Shown here piece by piece: positions 48,623 to 62,201 of a stretch of 64,000 nt of DNA. Origin of the DNA: Citrobacter werkmanii NBRC 105721. Lineage in GTDB: Bacteria; Pseudomonadota; Gammaproteobacteria; Enterobacterales; Enterobacteriaceae. The position numbers were made by a program, and so were the translations under genes. Below the pieces are notes generated by a model, which was given only the letters and a program-made list of their open reading frames with translations, was not told where the DNA came from and ran no database searches. Where the stretch lies: NCBI GenBank assembly GCA_000759755.1, contig BBMW01000015.1, forward strand, positions 62,001 to 126,000. The letters are read 5' to 3'. Within the stretch, counting starts at the first letter, position 1; every line of letters starts with the position of its first letter.

Positions 48623-49572
48623 TGAATCAGTGGCCAAATCCCTTTATCGAACAACGCGCCGATCCGTTTATCTTACGCGACGGTAGCCACTACTATTTCA
48701 TTGCGTCAGTACCAGAATATGACCGACTGGAGATTCGCCGGGCCGACTCTCTGGAGGGTTTGCGCTCCGCCACTCCCGTTGTCGTCTGGCGTAAGCCGGA
48801 AAGTGGTCCTATGAGCCAACTCATCTGGGCGCCAGAACTTCATCATCTGGCAGGCAAGTGGTACATCTATTTTGCCGCTACCCATACTCAGGCGCTTGAT
48901 AAGCTGGGGATGTTCCAGCACCGCATGTTTGCTTTGGAGTGCGCAGACGCCGATCCGTTGACCGGCAAGTGGACAGAGAAAGGCCAGATTAAAACGCAGT
49001 TTGATACCTTCGCCCTGGATGCCACCACCTTTAATCATCAGGGAAAACAGTGGTATCTATGGGCACAAAAATCGCCCGATATCGCCGGCAATTCCAATAT
49101 TTATCTCGCAGAGCTGGAAAACCCATGGACGATTAAAGGCGAGCCGGTCATGCTCAGCCATCCTGAGTATGACTGGGAATGCCGGGGTTTCTGGGTCAAC
49201 GAAGGTCCGGCCGTCATGGTGCATGGCGACAAGCTGTTTATCAGCTATTCGGCCAGCGCCACCGATGAGAATTACTGTATGGGGTTACTGTGGATTGACC
49301 TCAACGACGATCCGCTCACCCCGCAGAACTGGCAAAAATCACCGCGCCCGGTCTTTACCACCAGCTATGAAAATCGCCAGTATGGACCGGGACACAACAG
49401 TTTTACGCAAACGCCGGATGGTGAAGATGTACTGGTGTACCATGCGAGAAATTACACCGAAATTGAAGGCGATCCGTTGTACGATCCAAACCGCCATACG
49501 CGTCTGAAACTGGTGCGCTGGGACGAAAACGGAATGCCTGATTTTGGCGTGCCGCCTGCTGATACGATCTAA
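48622..49572 (+). CDS. Glycoside hydrolase family 43 protein
   Basis: A 316-residue cytoplasmic enzyme without a signal peptide. It has the GH43 pattern: an early aspartate in QRADPFILRDG, WAPELHHLAGKWYIYFAA, a middle aspartate in FALDATTF, and the acidic NEGPAVMVHGDKLFISYSAS (catalytic Glu about residue 194). The family contains arabinanases, arabinofuranosidases and xylosidases; the exact substrate is not clear. Its ATG overlaps the transporter stop, so it probably cleaves the imported sugar. No regulator gene is adjacent. Confidence 0.9.
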   Translation: MNQWPNPFIEQRADPFILRDGSHYYFIASVPEYDRLEIRRADSLEGLRSATPVVVWRKPESGPMSQLIWAPELHHLAGKWYIYFAATHTQALDKLGMFQHRMFALECADADPLTGKWTEKGQIKTQFDTFALDATTFNHQGKQWYLWAQKSPDIAGNSNIYLAELENPWTIKGEPVMLSHPEYDWECRGFWVNEGPAVMVHGDKLFISYSASATDENYCMGLLWIDLNDDPLTPQNWQKSPRPVFTTSYENRQYGPGHNSFTQTPDGEDVLVYHARNYTEIEGDPLYDPNRHTRLKLVRWDENGMPDFGVPPADTI

Positions 49573-49582
49573 GCCGTTGTAC

Positions 49583-49658
49583 TGCCCGGTGGCGCTAATG
49601 CTTACCGGGCCTACACGTTTTACATTACAGGCCGGATAAGCGTTAGCGCCATCCGGCA
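49583..49658. repeat. BIME: paired REP sequences between the GH43 gene and ampE
   Basis: Two inverted REP-type palindromes, TGCCCGGTGGCGCTAATGC...GGGCCTAC (49583-49614) and AGGCCGGATAAGCG...CCATCCGGCA (49629-49658), between converging 3' ends. Confidence 0.85.
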
Positions 49659-49663
49659 CAACG

Positions 49664-50514
49664 CTACACTAATGTGCCATAAATGGTGAGCAATGCGATA
49701 ATCACCACCACCACAAAAGAGGTCTTCTTCGCCATTGAAACAGCCGCTTTTGGCGTTTCGACTTTATCAGTATGCGGTTCACGCGCCAGAGAGAACTGCG
49801 CCAGACGCGTTAACACCTGATATTGCGAAGTATGTAGATCGGCAAGCGATGCAAACCAGGCTGGCAGCGCCTTCTCGCCGTGTCCTAACAGCGCATAGAC
49901 CACGCCCGCCAGACGCACAGGGATCCAGTCCAGCACATGCAGGATCGCATCAATACCCGATTGCAGACGCTGATGCGGGGTCTGATAGCGCGCCAGCCAG
50001 GACTGCCAGGCACGTAAAAAGGCATAACCCACCAGCGTCACCGGTCCCCACGGACCACCAACAATCAACCAGAATAACGGCGCCAGATAAAAGCGGAAGT
50101 TGTTCCATAACAACGCGTTCTGCAACTCGCGCAAGAACTCTCGCTCATCGCAATCCGGCGGAACCCCATGTATAAGCGTCAGCTCGCTGGCCATCGCTTC
50201 ACGAGCATGTACATCATCACGAGATGCCGCCTGTAAATAGGCGTGATAATGAAGACGCGCCTTGCCTGCGCCAATGCACAGCAAGCCAATTAAGATCCAC
50301 GCCACCAGTAACGGAACGTTAAACAGCAGCCCATGAACCGCGCGCAGCAGCAGGAATGTCAGCCCCATTGCAATCAGGGTCATGCCCACCGTACGCATCA
50401 TCGAGAAGTGCTTAATTCGGCGGAAAAAAGCTTCCACCCGATGATCAAGCTGCCAGTGCTCACCCAGCTTAAACAGGCGTTCAACAATCAACACCAGTAA
50501 TGTTGTAAACAACG

Positions 50515-50518
<4 letters not shown>
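49664..50518 (-). CDS. ampE: Inner membrane protein AmpE
   Basis: A 284-residue membrane protein with several hydrophobic segments (for example [19 protein letters not shown] and a C-terminal [17 protein letters not shown]). It is the partner gene of ampD; AmpE has been linked to beta-lactamase induction signalling, but its activity is unclear. It overlaps ampD by four bases (ATGA at 50515-50518). Length equals E. coli AmpE. No ampC or ampR is in the window. Confidence 0.95.
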
Positions 50519-52059
<1,541 letters not shown>

Positions 52060-52070
52060 TTTCTAATAGC

Positions 52071-52140
52071 AAGGCCCGATGGCGCTTCGCTTATCGGGCA
52101 TCCCCCAGCCGGATAAGGCATTTACGCCGTCATCCGGCAG
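52071..52140. repeat. BIME: paired REP sequences after nadC
   Basis: GGCCCGATGGCGCTTCGCTTATCGGGC-type palindrome followed by GCCGGATAAGGCATTTACGCC...ATCCGGCAG, the classic REP sequence, in the gap between nadC and ppdD. Confidence 0.9.
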
Positions 52141-52291
52141 TTTCTTCGAGCCCCTTCGCAAATACGTTGTCTGATGCTGTAATTTCGTAAATATCCTCTG
52201 AACCCGCCTTCCCGTTCTGTTTTTTGTCTCTCGCCAAAGATCCGTTCGATTTGCCAAAGTAGCGCCAGCTAACTCCAGGAGCGAATCAACA

Positions 52292-52729
52292 ATGGATAAA
52301 CAACGAGGCTTCACGCTTATCGAACTGATGGTGGTCATTGGCATCATTGCCATTCTTAGCGCCATCGGTATTCCGGCTTATCAAAACTATCTACGCAAAG
52401 CCGCCCTGACAGACATGCTGCAAACCTTTGTCCCCTATCGCACCGCGGTCGAACTCTGTGCGCTGGAGCATGGTGGAACTGAGACTTGCGATGCCGGGAC
52501 CAATGGCATCCCCTCCCCCACAACCACCCGTTATGTCTCAGGCATGAGTGTTGAAAAAGGCGTTGTCAGTCTCACAGGCCAGGAAAGCCTGAACGGGCTA
52601 AGCATCACGATGACGCCGGGTTGGGATAATGCCAACGGTATTACCGGCTGGAGCCGTAACTGCGCCATTCAAAATGACAGCGCACTGCAACAGGCTTGCG
52701 AAGACGTTTTCCGCTTCGATACCTACTAA
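52292..52729 (+). CDS. ppdD: Type IV prepilin-like major pilin
   Basis: A 145-residue type IV pilin precursor. It has the short leader MDKQRG, cleaved before phenylalanine (RG/FTLIELMVVIGII), the conserved Glu5 of the mature protein, and a long hydrophobic N-terminal helix. The C-terminal region has a cysteine pair (NCAIQ...ACEDVF). It lies upstream of hofB and hofC, the assembly ATPase and platform protein. Further assembly genes and the prepilin peptidase are outside the window. Confidence 0.96.
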   Translation: MDKQRGFTLIELMVVIGIIAILSAIGIPAYQNYLRKAALTDMLQTFVPYRTAVELCALEHGGTETCDAGTNGIPSPTTTRYVSGMSVEKGVVSLTGQESLNGLSITMTPGWDNANGITGWSRNCAIQNDSALQQACEDVFRFDTY

Positions 52730-52738
52730 GGAAAAGAG

Positions 52739-54121
52739 ATGAATACCACGCAACTTAAGGCGCTATGCCAACGTTATCAGGGAATATTACTCGATGCAGA
52801 CAATGAAGTAGTACACATCGCCGTGGTGGATGCACCGTCCCATGAGCTGCTGGATGCCCTGCATTTTGCCACCACCCGACGTATCGACATTGTTTGCTGG
52901 ACGCGCCAGCAAATGGAAGGGCACACGCATACGCCACAGAAAATGTTACCGGTCGTAGTGTCTGAAAGCAGCGCTACCGCAGCCGGGTTGCTGAATCAGA
53001 CGTTTCAATCCGCCCTGGCTCAACGGGCTTCTGATATTCACTTTGAACCCGCGGAACATCGCTATCGGATCAGATTACGCGTGGATGGCGTATTACACGC
53101 TTTGCCGGAAGTCACAACTGAGATGGGCATCGCTATCACTGCGAGATTAAAAGTATTAGGCAGTCTGGATATCGCCGAGCACCGGCTGCCACAAGACGGA
53201 CAATTTACCGTTGAGATTTCAGGGCAGCCCATTTCGTTTCGTATCTCCACCCTGCCCTGTCGCTGGGGTGAAAAGGTAGTGCTGCGGCTACTTCAACAGG
53301 TCGATCAGACGCTGGATATCACTACGCTGGGAATGCAGGACGAACAGCTGGCAGCATTTTCGCAAGCGTTGCAGCTGCCTCAAGGGCTGATTCTGGTTAC
53401 CGGGCCTACCGGGAGCGGTAAAACGGTCACCCTGTACAGCGCGCTACAAACCCGAAATACATCAGATGTGAATCTTTGTAGCGTAGAGGACCCGGTAGAG
53501 ATCCCGATCGCAGGCCTTAACCAGACACAAATTCACCCACGCGCAGGTCTTACTTTTCAGGGAGTATTGCGCGCTCTGCTGCGCCAGGATCCCGACATCA
53601 TTATGGTCGGCGAAATCCGCGATGGCGAAACGGCTGAAATAGCGCTTAAGGCAGCACAAACCGGCCATCTGGTTCTGTCAACACTGCATACAAATTCCAC
53701 CAGTGAAACCCTGGTGCGCCTGCAGCAAATGGGGGTTGCGCGTTGGATGATCGCCTCCGCGCTGACGCTCGTCATTGCCCAACGGCTGGTCAGAAAGCTA
53801 TGCCCCCATTGCCGACAACGCCTGGAGACATCCATCACGCTCCCCAAAGCAATCTGGCCCATGCCACTGCCACGTTGGCATGCGTCTGGTTGCGAACATT
53901 GTTATCACGGGTTTTATGGCCGTACCGCATTGTTTGAAGTGCTGCCCGTTACTCCTGCATTACGCCAGAATATCGCCAGCGGCACATCCACAGACGGGGT
54001 CGAGTCAGATGCTCAGCTATCAGGGCGTACGCTTTTCGAGAATGGCTGTCAGGCTGTCGAACAAGGCTTAACGACATATGAAGAACTTATTCGCGTACTG
54101 GGCATGCCGCATGTCAGCTAA
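52739..54121 (+). CDS. hofB: Type IV pilus/type II secretion assembly ATPase
   Basis: A 460-residue GspE/PilB-family hexameric ATPase. Walker A GPTGSGKTVTL (about residues 222-232), the Asp box, Walker B DPDIIMVGEIRDGETAEIA and the His box STLHTNS are intact. The C-terminal part has a CPHC...CEHC tetracysteine zinc motif (about residues 357-392). It starts nine bases after ppdD and overlaps hofC by 11 bases. Compared with PilB, the N-terminal region is short. Confidence 0.95.
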   Translation: MNTTQLKALCQRYQGILLDADNEVVHIAVVDAPSHELLDALHFATTRRIDIVCWTRQQMEGHTHTPQKMLPVVVSESSATAAGLLNQTFQSALAQRASDIHFEPAEHRYRIRLRVDGVLHALPEVTTEMGIAITARLKVLGSLDIAEHRLPQDGQFTVEISGQPISFRISTLPCRWGEKVVLRLLQQVDQTLDITTLGMQDEQLAAFSQALQLPQGLILVTGPTGSGKTVTLYSALQTRNTSDVNLCSVEDPVEIPIAGLNQTQIHPRAGLTFQGVLRALLRQDPDIIMVGEIRDGETAEIALKAAQTGHLVLSTLHTNSTSETLVRLQQMGVARWMIASALTLVIAQRLVRKLCPHCRQRLETSITLPKAIWPMPLPRWHASGCEHCYHGFYGRTALFEVLPVTPALRQNIASGTSTDGVESDAQLSGRTLFENGCQAVEQGLTTYEELIRVLGMPHVS

Positions 54122-55313
54122 ACAGCTTTGGCGCTGGCAAGGCATTAACAACGAAGGTGAGCCGTCGGAAGGCGTATTATGGGCTGAAACCCGACTCTCG
54201 CTGATACAAGCACTGGAGCAGCGGCATATCACGCCGTTACGTATTAAACGTATCCGTGTCAAAAACTCTCACTGGAGCCGTGAAAGAAGCGCCGAAACCA
54301 TACATCAGTTGGCAACCTTACTGAAAGCAGGGCTAACACTCTCGGCAGCGCTAACCCTGCTGGCTGAACAGCATCCCAGCAGCCAGTGGCAGGCGCTACT
54401 GCGCACACTGGCTCACGATATGGAGCAGGGCATTTCCCTCTCCACCTCACTCGCAACATGGCAACACGTTTTTCCGCCACTTTATCAGGCAATGATCCGT
54501 ACCGGAGAGCTTACAGGTAAGCTGGATGATTGCTGTTTTGAACTCGCCAGACAGCAAAAAAACCAGCAGCAACTCGCTGATAAAGTTAAAAAAGCCCTGC
54601 GCTATCCGATTATCATCATCACGATGGCGGTAATGGTCGTATTTGCGATGCTGCAGTTTGTGCTCCCTGAGTTTGCCGCCATCTACCAAACGTTCAACAC
54701 CCCACTACCGGCGCTCACTCGGGGGATTATTGCCATCGCCGACTATAGCAGCCAATGGGGGTGGCTGGCGGTAGCATTCACTATGCTCTCGGTTATGACA
54801 TATCACGTGATCAAACAAAAACCGTATTGGCTCATTCTGAGTCAGAAATGGTTGCTTGGGCTCCCTGTTACAGGAGCAATGGTCAGAGGGCAAAAACTCG
54901 CACAGATTTTTACCGTTCTGGCGTTAACACAAAACGCTGGCATTCCCTTTTTACAGAGTCTTGAGAGTGTTAGTGAAACGCTTGCCAGCCCTTTCTGGTC
55001 TCAACGTTTAGCGCAGGTTCATCACGATATCAGCGCCGGGAAACCTGTCTGGTTGGCGCTGAAAAATTGCGGTGAATTCAGTCCATTATGTATACAGCTG
55101 GTAAGAACGGGGGAAGCATCAGGTTCGCTGGATGCAATGCTGCGTAATCTCGCCCACCATCACGGAGAGAAAACGCTGTCTCAGGCGGAAAATCTGGCTG
55201 CGCTACTTGAGCCCGCGTTACTGGTCATTACGGGTTTGATCATCGGTACGCTGGTTGTCGCGATGTATTTACCGATTTTCCATTTGGGAGATGCAATGAG
55301 CGGCGTGGGATAA
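54111..55313 (+). CDS. hofC: Type IV pilus assembly platform protein
   Basis: A 400-residue inner membrane protein of the PilC/GspF family, with two T2SF domains (IHQLATLLKAGLTLSAALTLLAEQHP and FTVLALTQNAGIPFLQSLESV) and three hydrophobic segments, the last being LLVITGLIIGTLVVAMYLPIF. The ATG at 54111 gives MSAKQLWRWQG and overlaps hofB by 11 bases; the upstream frame would start inside hofB. The operon is ppdD-hofB-hofC. Confidence 0.95.
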   Translation: MSAKQLWRWQGINNEGEPSEGVLWAETRLSLIQALEQRHITPLRIKRIRVKNSHWSRERSAETIHQLATLLKAGLTLSAALTLLAEQHPSSQWQALLRTLAHDMEQGISLSTSLATWQHVFPPLYQAMIRTGELTGKLDDCCFELARQQKNQQQLADKVKKALRYPIIIITMAVMVVFAMLQFVLPEFAAIYQTFNTPLPALTRGIIAIADYSSQWGWLAVAFTMLSVMTYHVIKQKPYWLILSQKWLLGLPVTGAMVRGQKLAQIFTVLALTQNAGIPFLQSLESVSETLASPFWSQRLAQVHHDISAGKPVWLALKNCGEFSPLCIQLVRTGEASGSLDAMLRNLAHHHGEKTLSQAENLAALLEPALLVITGLIIGTLVVAMYLPIFHLGDAMSGVG

Positions 55314-55340
55314 AGCTGGCGCATTACCACACGCCAGCTT
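55313..55340. terminator. Bidirectional terminator between hofC and guaC
   Basis: Nine-base stem AAGCTGGCG / CGCCAGCTT with a ten-base loop between converging genes. Confidence 0.75.
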
Positions 55341-55347
55341 GATCATG

Positions 55348-56391
55348 TTACAGACTATTGAAAACGCGGTTTTCTTGTTCCTGTACACGAATAAACGTTG
55401 TACGTTTGGTCAGCTCTTTCAGACGAGATGCACCGACATAAGTACAGGCTGAACGCAGGCCGCCGAGGATATCGCGAGCGGTATTATCAACCGGACCACG
55501 CAGCGGCAGCTTAACGGTTTTACCTTCTGCGGCGCGGTACTGTGCAACACCACCTACGTGACGCGTCATGGCAGATTCAGAGCTCATACCGTAGAACAGC
55601 ATGAATTTCTCACCGTTTTCTTCAACAATTTTGCCGCCACTTTCTTCATGACCGGCCAGCATCCCGCCGAGCATAACGAAGTCCGCACCGCCGCCGAACG
55701 CTTTTGCCACGTCACCCGGCATTGTGCAGCCACCGTCGCTGACAATCATACCGCCCAGACCGTGGGCTGCATCGGCACATTCAATCACTGCTGAAAGCTG
55801 CGGATAGCCAACGCCGGTTTTTACACGCGTGGTACATACAGAACCTGGCCCAATACCGACTTTGACAATGTCCGCACCGGAAAGCACCAGCTCTTCACAC
55901 ATTTCGCCGGTAACTACATTGCCCGCACAGATCGTTTTCGTCGGCCATGCTTCACGCGCTTTTGAGACAAACTGAACAAAATGCTCTGAGTAGCCATTTG
56001 CCACATCAATGCAGATAAAGTTCAGCGCCGGGTTGAGCGCCAGAATCTGTTTGGTTTTTTCGAAATCAGCGTCAGAGGTGCCGGTTGAAACCATCACATG
56101 CTTGAGCACATCGGTAGAAGTCTCTGCGATAAAGGCAGACCAGTCTTCAACAGAATAGTGTTTGTGCACAGCCGTCAGGATGTCGAAAGATGCCAGAGCC
56201 TTTGCCATGGCAAACGTCCCGACAGTGTCCATGTTCGCAGCGATAATCGGTACGCCGGACCAGGTCTGGCCTGAATGCTTAAAGGTAAATTGACGTTCCA
56301 GCTCAACATCGGAACGGCTTTTGAGAGTAGAACGCTTAGGGCGGATAAGAACGTCTTTGAAACCTAACTTCAGATCTTCTTCGATACGCAT
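55348..56391 (-). CDS. guaC: GMP reductase
   Basis: GuaC reduces GMP to IMP with NADPH, in purine interconversion. The 347-residue barrel protein of the IMPDH/GMPR family has the catalytic cysteine in [13 protein letters not shown] (about residue 186), a [28 protein letters not shown] segment binding the phosphate, and no CBS domains. Length is normal. It stands alone; the 225 bases upstream are shared with coaE. Confidence 0.97.
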   Translation of the reverse strand: MRIEEDLKLGFKDVLIRPKRSTLKSRSDVELERQFTFKHSGQTWSGVPIIAANMDTVGTFAMAKALASFDILTAVHKHYSVEDWSAFIAETSTDVLKHVMVSTGTSDADFEKTKQILALNPALNFICIDVANGYSEHFVQFVSKAREAWPTKTICAGNVVTGEMCEELVLSGADIVKVGIGPGSVCTTRVKTGVGYPQLSAVIECADAAHGLGGMIVSDGGCTMPGDVAKAFGGGADFVMLGGMLAGHEESGGKIVEENGEKFMLFYGMSSESAMTRHVGGVAQYRAAEGKTVKLPLRGPVDNTARDILGGLRSACTYVGASRLKELTKRTTFIRVQEQENRVFNSL

Positions 56392-56616
56392 GTGCGGATT
56401 CCTGGGGTTAATGGCGAAAAATCGAAACTCACAACTCCAGTGACGCTATCATACGCACTAATCAATGCCGCGCAAGACTGCGAAATTCTCTTTTTTTACG
56501 CTACAATCCCATAAATTTACCTGGCGAATAGTAGGTTAATCCTGCAGCAGCCTCGCCTTCACGCGCTTAACTTTTAACTGTTTGATAATCAAACTTAAAC
56601 TCCAGGATCTGCATCT

Positions 56617-57980
<1,364 letters not shown>

Positions 57981-57989
57981 GGAGTCAAC

Positions 57990-58184
57990 ATGTCTGAACA
58001 AACCATCGTCAACTGCCCAACCTGCGGTAAACCCGTAGTGTGGGCTGAAGTCAGTCCGTTTCGCCCATTCTGCAGCAAACGCTGCCAGTTAATCGATCTG
58101 GGAGAGTGGGCCGCAGAAGAGAAACGTATCCCAAGCTCTGGCGATCTGTCGGAAAGCGACGACTGGAGTGAAGAGCAGAAATAA
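57990..58184 (+). CDS. yacG: DNA gyrase inhibitor YacG, zinc finger
   Basis: A 64-residue protein with four cysteines, [10 protein letters not shown] and [15 protein letters not shown], that bind zinc. E. coli YacG binds GyrB and inhibits gyrase. Third gene of coaE-zapD-yacG, with AAGGAG nine bases from the preceding stop. Length matches the family (65 in E. coli). Confidence 0.96.
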   Translation: MSEQTIVNCPTCGKPVVWAEVSPFRPFCSKRCQLIDLGEWAAEEKRIPSSGDLSESDDWSEEQK

Positions 58185-58205
58185 CTCTGCCAAAACGGGA
58201 GAAGG

Positions 58206-58265
58206 CAACGCCGCATCCGGCGTTGTATGTTGTTTTGCCTGATGGCGCTGCGCTTATCAGGCCTA
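58206..58265. repeat. REP-type element between yacG and mutT
   Basis: A hairpin CAACGCCGCATCCGGCGTTG (58206-58225) is followed by a REP-type palindrome GCCTGATGGCGCTGCGC...ATCAGGCCTAC (58237-58265), between converging 3' ends. Confidence 0.8.
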
Positions 58266-58274
58266 CGAACACCC

Positions 58275-58664
58275 TTAGCCCGCAATCAGCTTTTCAATTA
58301 CCGGGGCATTCGCGGGCGGGAAGTCCTCCACATTCAGAGCATCTTGCACAATCCACTGCGCCGGTTGTCCCTCTTTGCCCCACGGTTCGCCTTCCCAGCT
58401 CTCAACCAGCCAGAACCATAGAGTGATGTGCCGGTCCGGAAACTGATACTCCAGCTTTTCGAACAGTGAATTCTGAGTCGGTGTGATCCCGACTTCTTCC
58501 TGTAGTTCGCGAATCAGCGCCTGCTCTGGCGTTTCACCCGCTTCAATTTTCCCGCCGGGGAATTCCAGCTTATTTGCCATATGGGCATCCGCCGCACGCT
58601 GGGTGATAAAAATTTCATTGTGCTGGTTACGAATAATCCCGACGGCGATCTGTAGTATTTTCAT
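58275..58664 (-). CDS. mutT: 8-oxo-dGTP diphosphatase
   Basis: MutT removes 8-oxo-dGTP from the nucleotide pool and so prevents A:T to C:G changes. The 129-residue protein has the complete Nudix box, GGKIEAGETPEQ followed by ALIRELQEEVGI (about residues 37-60). Start at 58664 (MKILQIAVG) gives the family length and proper spacing from GGAC; an ATG two codons upstream is possible. It lies downstream of secA on the same strand. Confidence 0.96.
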   Translation of the reverse strand: MKILQIAVGIIRNQHNEIFITQRAADAHMANKLEFPGGKIEAGETPEQALIRELQEEVGITPTQNSLFEKLEYQFPDRHITLWFWLVESWEGEPWGKEGQPAQWIVQDALNVEDFPPANAPVIEKLIAG

Positions 58665-58680
58665 TTTCATCGTCCATAAA

Positions 58681-58704
58681 AAAGGCGCAGAAGTCTGCGC
58701 CTTT
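58681..58704 (-). terminator. Hairpin between secA and mutT
   Basis: Stem AAAGGCGCAG / CTGCGCCTTT followed on the minus strand by TTATG; it lies 17 bases past the secA stop. It may end most secM-secA transcripts. Confidence 0.75.
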
Positions 58705-58720
58705 TCAATAAGTTATTTTC

Positions 58721-61426
58721 TTAGCTCAGACGGCCATGACACTGTTTGTATTTCTTGCCGGAACCGCAAGGGCACGGATCGTTACGACCCACTTTACGAT
58801 CGCCGGTTTGTGCTGCCAGCTCTTCTGCTGCGGCGGAATCGTCACCTTTATGGCTCAACTGCTGCATCTGCGCTAAACGCTCAGCTTCTTCACGACGCTG
58901 CTGCTCCATCGCTTCTACTTCTTCTGGCATACGTACCTGAACTTTGCTCAGGGTACTGATCACTTCATACTTCAGTGATTCCAGCATTGATGCAAACATA
59001 GAGAAGGATTCGCGCTTATATTCCTGCTTCGGATCTTTTTGCGCATAACCACGCAGATGGATACCCTGACGCAGGTAATCCATTGCCGCAAGGTGCTCTT
59101 TCCACAGCGAGTCGAGCGTTTGCAGCATCACGCCTTTTTCGAAGTGACGCATCATCTCTGCGCCCACAACTTCTTCTTTGCGCTGATAAACTTCTACCGC
59201 GTTTGCCAGAATACGTTCGCGCAGCGTTTCTTCGTGCAGCTCAGGTTCTTTATCCAGCCACTCTGAAATCGGCATATCCAGATCGAAGTCGTTTTTCAGG
59301 CGCTCCTGCAGACCCGGAATATCCCACATTTCTTCCAGAGACTGCGGCGGAATATAGGCATCAATCGTCGCTTTGAAGACGTCTTCGCGGATACTGTTAA
59401 TGGTTTCGCTAACGTCAGAGACGTCCAGCAGTTCGTTACGCTGGGTGTAGATTGCACGGCGCTGGTCGTTTGCAACGTCATCATATTCCAGCAGTTGCTT
59501 ACGAATATCGAAGTTGCGGCTTTCCACTTTACGCTGCGCGTTTGCAATCGCTTTCGTCACCCATGGGTGTTCAATCGCTTCACCCGGCTTCATACCCAGT
59601 TTACGCATCATGCCGGACACGCGGTCAGAGGCAAAAATACGCATCAGCGCATCTTCCATCGACAGGTAGAAACGAGACGAACCCGCATCCCCCTGACGAC
59701 CGGAACGGCCGCGCAGCTGGTTATCGATACGACGAGATTCATGGCGCTCAGTACCGATAATATGTAAACCACCGGCCGCTAACACCGCGTCATGACGAAC
59801 CTGCCAGTCAGCTTTGATCTGGGCAATCTGTTCCGGAGTTGGGTCTTCCAGCTCGGCAACTTCCGCCTGCCAGCTACCACCCAACACGATATCGGTACCA
59901 CGACCCGCCATGTTTGTCGCAATAGTTACGGCTGACGGATAACCCGCCTGAGCAACGATATCCGCTTCGCTGGCGTGGAACTTGGCGTTCAGTACGTTGT
60001 GCTTGATCCCCGCTTTGGTCAGCTCGTTAGAGACCACTTCCGATTTTTCAATGGAGATAGTACCCACCAGCACCGGCTGGCCATTTGCGGTACGCTCTTT
60101 AATATCTTCAATAATCGCCTGAATTTTTTCCGCTTCGGTCATGTACACCAGATCCGGTAAATCCTTACGGATCATCGGACGGTTGGTCGGAACGACCACG
60201 GTATCCAGTTTGTAGATGGAGCTGAATTCAAACGCTTCAGTGTCTGCAGTACCGGTCATACCGGCCAGTTTTTCGTACAAACGGAAGTAGTTCTGGAAGG
60301 TAATGGATGCCAGCGTCTGGTTTTCGTTCTGGATCTCCACGCCTTCTTTCGCTTCAACAGCCTGGTGCAGGCCATCGGACCAGCGACGCCCCTGCATCGT
60401 ACGACCAGTGTGTTCGTCGACGATGATAACTTCGCCGTCTTTCACGATGTAGTCGACGTCACGGGTAAACAGCACGTGCGCGCGCAGTGCGGCAGTCACG
60501 TGGTGCATCAGCATAATGTTGCCCGGAGAGTACAGCGACTCGCCCTCATCCATAATGCCTTCGTTCACCAGCAGTTCTTCAATCAGCACCAGACCACGTT
60601 CGGTCAGGTTAACCTGGCGCGCTTTCTCATCAACGGAGAAGTGGCCTTCACCCTGGAACGTGTCGGAATCTTCCTTCTCCTGACGGATCAGGTGCGGAAT
60701 GATTTTGTTCACTTTTTTATACATTTCCGAGCTATCTTCAGCCGGACCGGAAATGATCAGCGGCGTACGCGCTTCATCGATCAAGATGGAGTCGACTTCA
60801 TCGACCAACGCATAGTGCAGTTTACGCTGAACGCGCTCTTCCGGGCTAAACGCCATGTTGTCACGCAGGTAGTCAAAACCGTATTCGTTGTTGGTACCGT
60901 AAGTAATATCAGCGTTGTAGGCTTCACGCTTGGCTGGTGCTGGCAGGCCAGACATGTTGATACCAACGGTCATGCCGAGGAATTCAAACAGTGGGCGGTT
61001 ATTTTCAGCGTCACGCTGAGCCAGGTAGTCGTTCACGGTAACCACGTGTACGCCTTTGCCACTTAACGCGTTCAGGTACGCCGGCAGCGTTGCGGTCAGG
61101 GTTTTACCTTCACCTGTACGCATTTCCGCGATGCAACGGTCGTTCAGGACCATACCGCCCAGCAGCTGAACATCGAAGTGGCGCATGCCGAACACACGCT
61201 TACTCGCTTCGCGGACCACCGCGAACGCTTCCGGGATCAGGCTCTCAACGCTGGCGCCTTTTTCCAGACGGGCGCGGAATTCAGCGGTCTTCGCTTTCAG
61301 CTCATCATCGGAGAGTTTTTCCATCTCCGGTTCCATTGCGTTGATGACATTGACCACTTTACGCATACGACGCAGCGTACGTTCGTTACGGCTACCGAAT
61401 ACTTTTGTTAATAATTTGATTAGCAT
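58721..61426 (-). CDS. secA: Protein translocase ATPase SecA
   Basis: SecA drives preproteins through SecYEG. The 901-residue protein has Walker [12 protein letters not shown] (about residues 102-112), the [15 protein letters not shown] Walker B region, the second nucleotide fold ([15 protein letters not shown]), and a C-terminal zinc motif [14 protein letters not shown] that binds SecB. Sequence and length are as in E. coli. secM lies 60 bases upstream and regulates it through translational arrest. Confidence 0.98.
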   Translation of the reverse strand: MLIKLLTKVFGSRNERTLRRMRKVVNVINAMEPEMEKLSDDELKAKTAEFRARLEKGASVESLIPEAFAVVREASKRVFGMRHFDVQLLGGMVLNDRCIAEMRTGEGKTLTATLPAYLNALSGKGVHVVTVNDYLAQRDAENNRPLFEFLGMTVGINMSGLPAPAKREAYNADITYGTNNEYGFDYLRDNMAFSPEERVQRKLHYALVDEVDSILIDEARTPLIISGPAEDSSEMYKKVNKIIPHLIRQEKEDSDTFQGEGHFSVDEKARQVNLTERGLVLIEELLVNEGIMDEGESLYSPGNIMLMHHVTAALRAHVLFTRDVDYIVKDGEVIIVDEHTGRTMQGRRWSDGLHQAVEAKEGVEIQNENQTLASITFQNYFRLYEKLAGMTGTADTEAFEFSSIYKLDTVVVPTNRPMIRKDLPDLVYMTEAEKIQAIIEDIKERTANGQPVLVGTISIEKSEVVSNELTKAGIKHNVLNAKFHASEADIVAQAGYPSAVTIATNMAGRGTDIVLGGSWQAEVAELEDPTPEQIAQIKADWQVRHDAVLAAGGLHIIGTERHESRRIDNQLRGRSGRQGDAGSSRFYLSMEDALMRIFASDRVSGMMRKLGMKPGEAIEHPWVTKAIANAQRKVESRNFDIRKQLLEYDDVANDQRRAIYTQRNELLDVSDVSETINSIREDVFKATIDAYIPPQSLEEMWDIPGLQERLKNDFDLDMPISEWLDKEPELHEETLRERILANAVEVYQRKEEVVGAEMMRHFEKGVMLQTLDSLWKEHLAAMDYLRQGIHLRGYAQKDPKQEYKRESFSMFASMLESLKYEVISTLSKVQVRMPEEVEAMEQQRREEAERLAQMQQLSHKGDDSAAAEELAAQTGDRKVGRNDPCPCGSGKKYKQCHGRLS

Positions 61427-61486
61427 AATAAAATCTCAAACGCCCCGCGGTGCGGAGTCAAAAATTATAAGTTGGAAGGTTCTTTT

Positions 61487-61993
61487 TTAGCTGAGGCGTT
61501 GAGGGCCAGCGCGGATACCCTGCAGCTGGCTGATCCAGACCGGAACGCTAAACGCGGCCTGAGAGGTAAAGTGTGCGTATGTCACGCGACTTACTGTCGC
61601 GGGCGGAGTGCCTTCTTGCGTCAGCATCGCGCTGAGCGTATTCAGTAACGCAAGATGGTGCGCCTGGATTGGCAACGGCTCTTCGGCAACGGGCAGCGCC
61701 TGAGGAGCCATGGCAAAAGAAAGATGGCGAATGACCGTACGAATAGCATGCTGATGCCAGTAGTCGACGGTAAAATTCGGGCGGCGGTTGGTCGCTTCCA
61801 GCAAAGCAAGCTGGTTAAAGTTAACTTTAGCGCCTTGATCGTGATTGCTGGCGGTCGCCTTCGCGGGGGTATTAGGTTCAGCAGCATTACCGAGCGCGGG
61901 CAGGCCAAAACTAGCCGCGACCATCCCCAACAGGAGATGCGGCCAGAAGTACCGTCTGCCTAACTGTCGCCAGCGCGTCAGTATTCCACTCAC
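61487..61993 (-). CDS. secM: Secretion monitor with ribosome arrest peptide
   Basis: SecM is a short-lived exported peptide whose translation arrest exposes the secA ribosome site when secretion is slow. The 168-residue protein has a long signal sequence ([21 protein letters not shown]). The arrest motif near the end reads [17 protein letters not shown]; the E. coli form is FSTPVWISQAQGIRAGP. Two positions differ, but the residues known to be most important (F, W, I, G, I, R, A, G, P) are kept. The arrest proline is followed by only four residues. It is the first gene of secM-secA. Confidence 0.95.
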   Translation of the reverse strand: MSGILTRWRQLGRRYFWPHLLLGMVAASFGLPALGNAAEPNTPAKATASNHDQGAKVNFNQLALLEATNRRPNFTVDYWHQHAIRTVIRHLSFAMAPQALPVAEEPLPIQAHHLALLNTLSAMLTQEGTPPATVSRVTYAHFTSQAAFSVPVWISQLQGIRAGPQRLS

Positions 61994-62201
61994 GTTATTG
62001 CCACCTGATATACCCTGCGTTTGGGGTTACATATGCAAAACCATTTTTTGCGCACAAATATTACCATTAATGCGTTCGCACCACAGCAGTAATGACGCAA
62101 GTCGCGGGTAAATATGCTTAAGAAAGCAGCGATCGAACGCTATTTTACTCTGCCGGTGGGGAGAAAGTCGCTTCAGGGAAGGTGGTTTGCAATCGGAAAA
62201 T

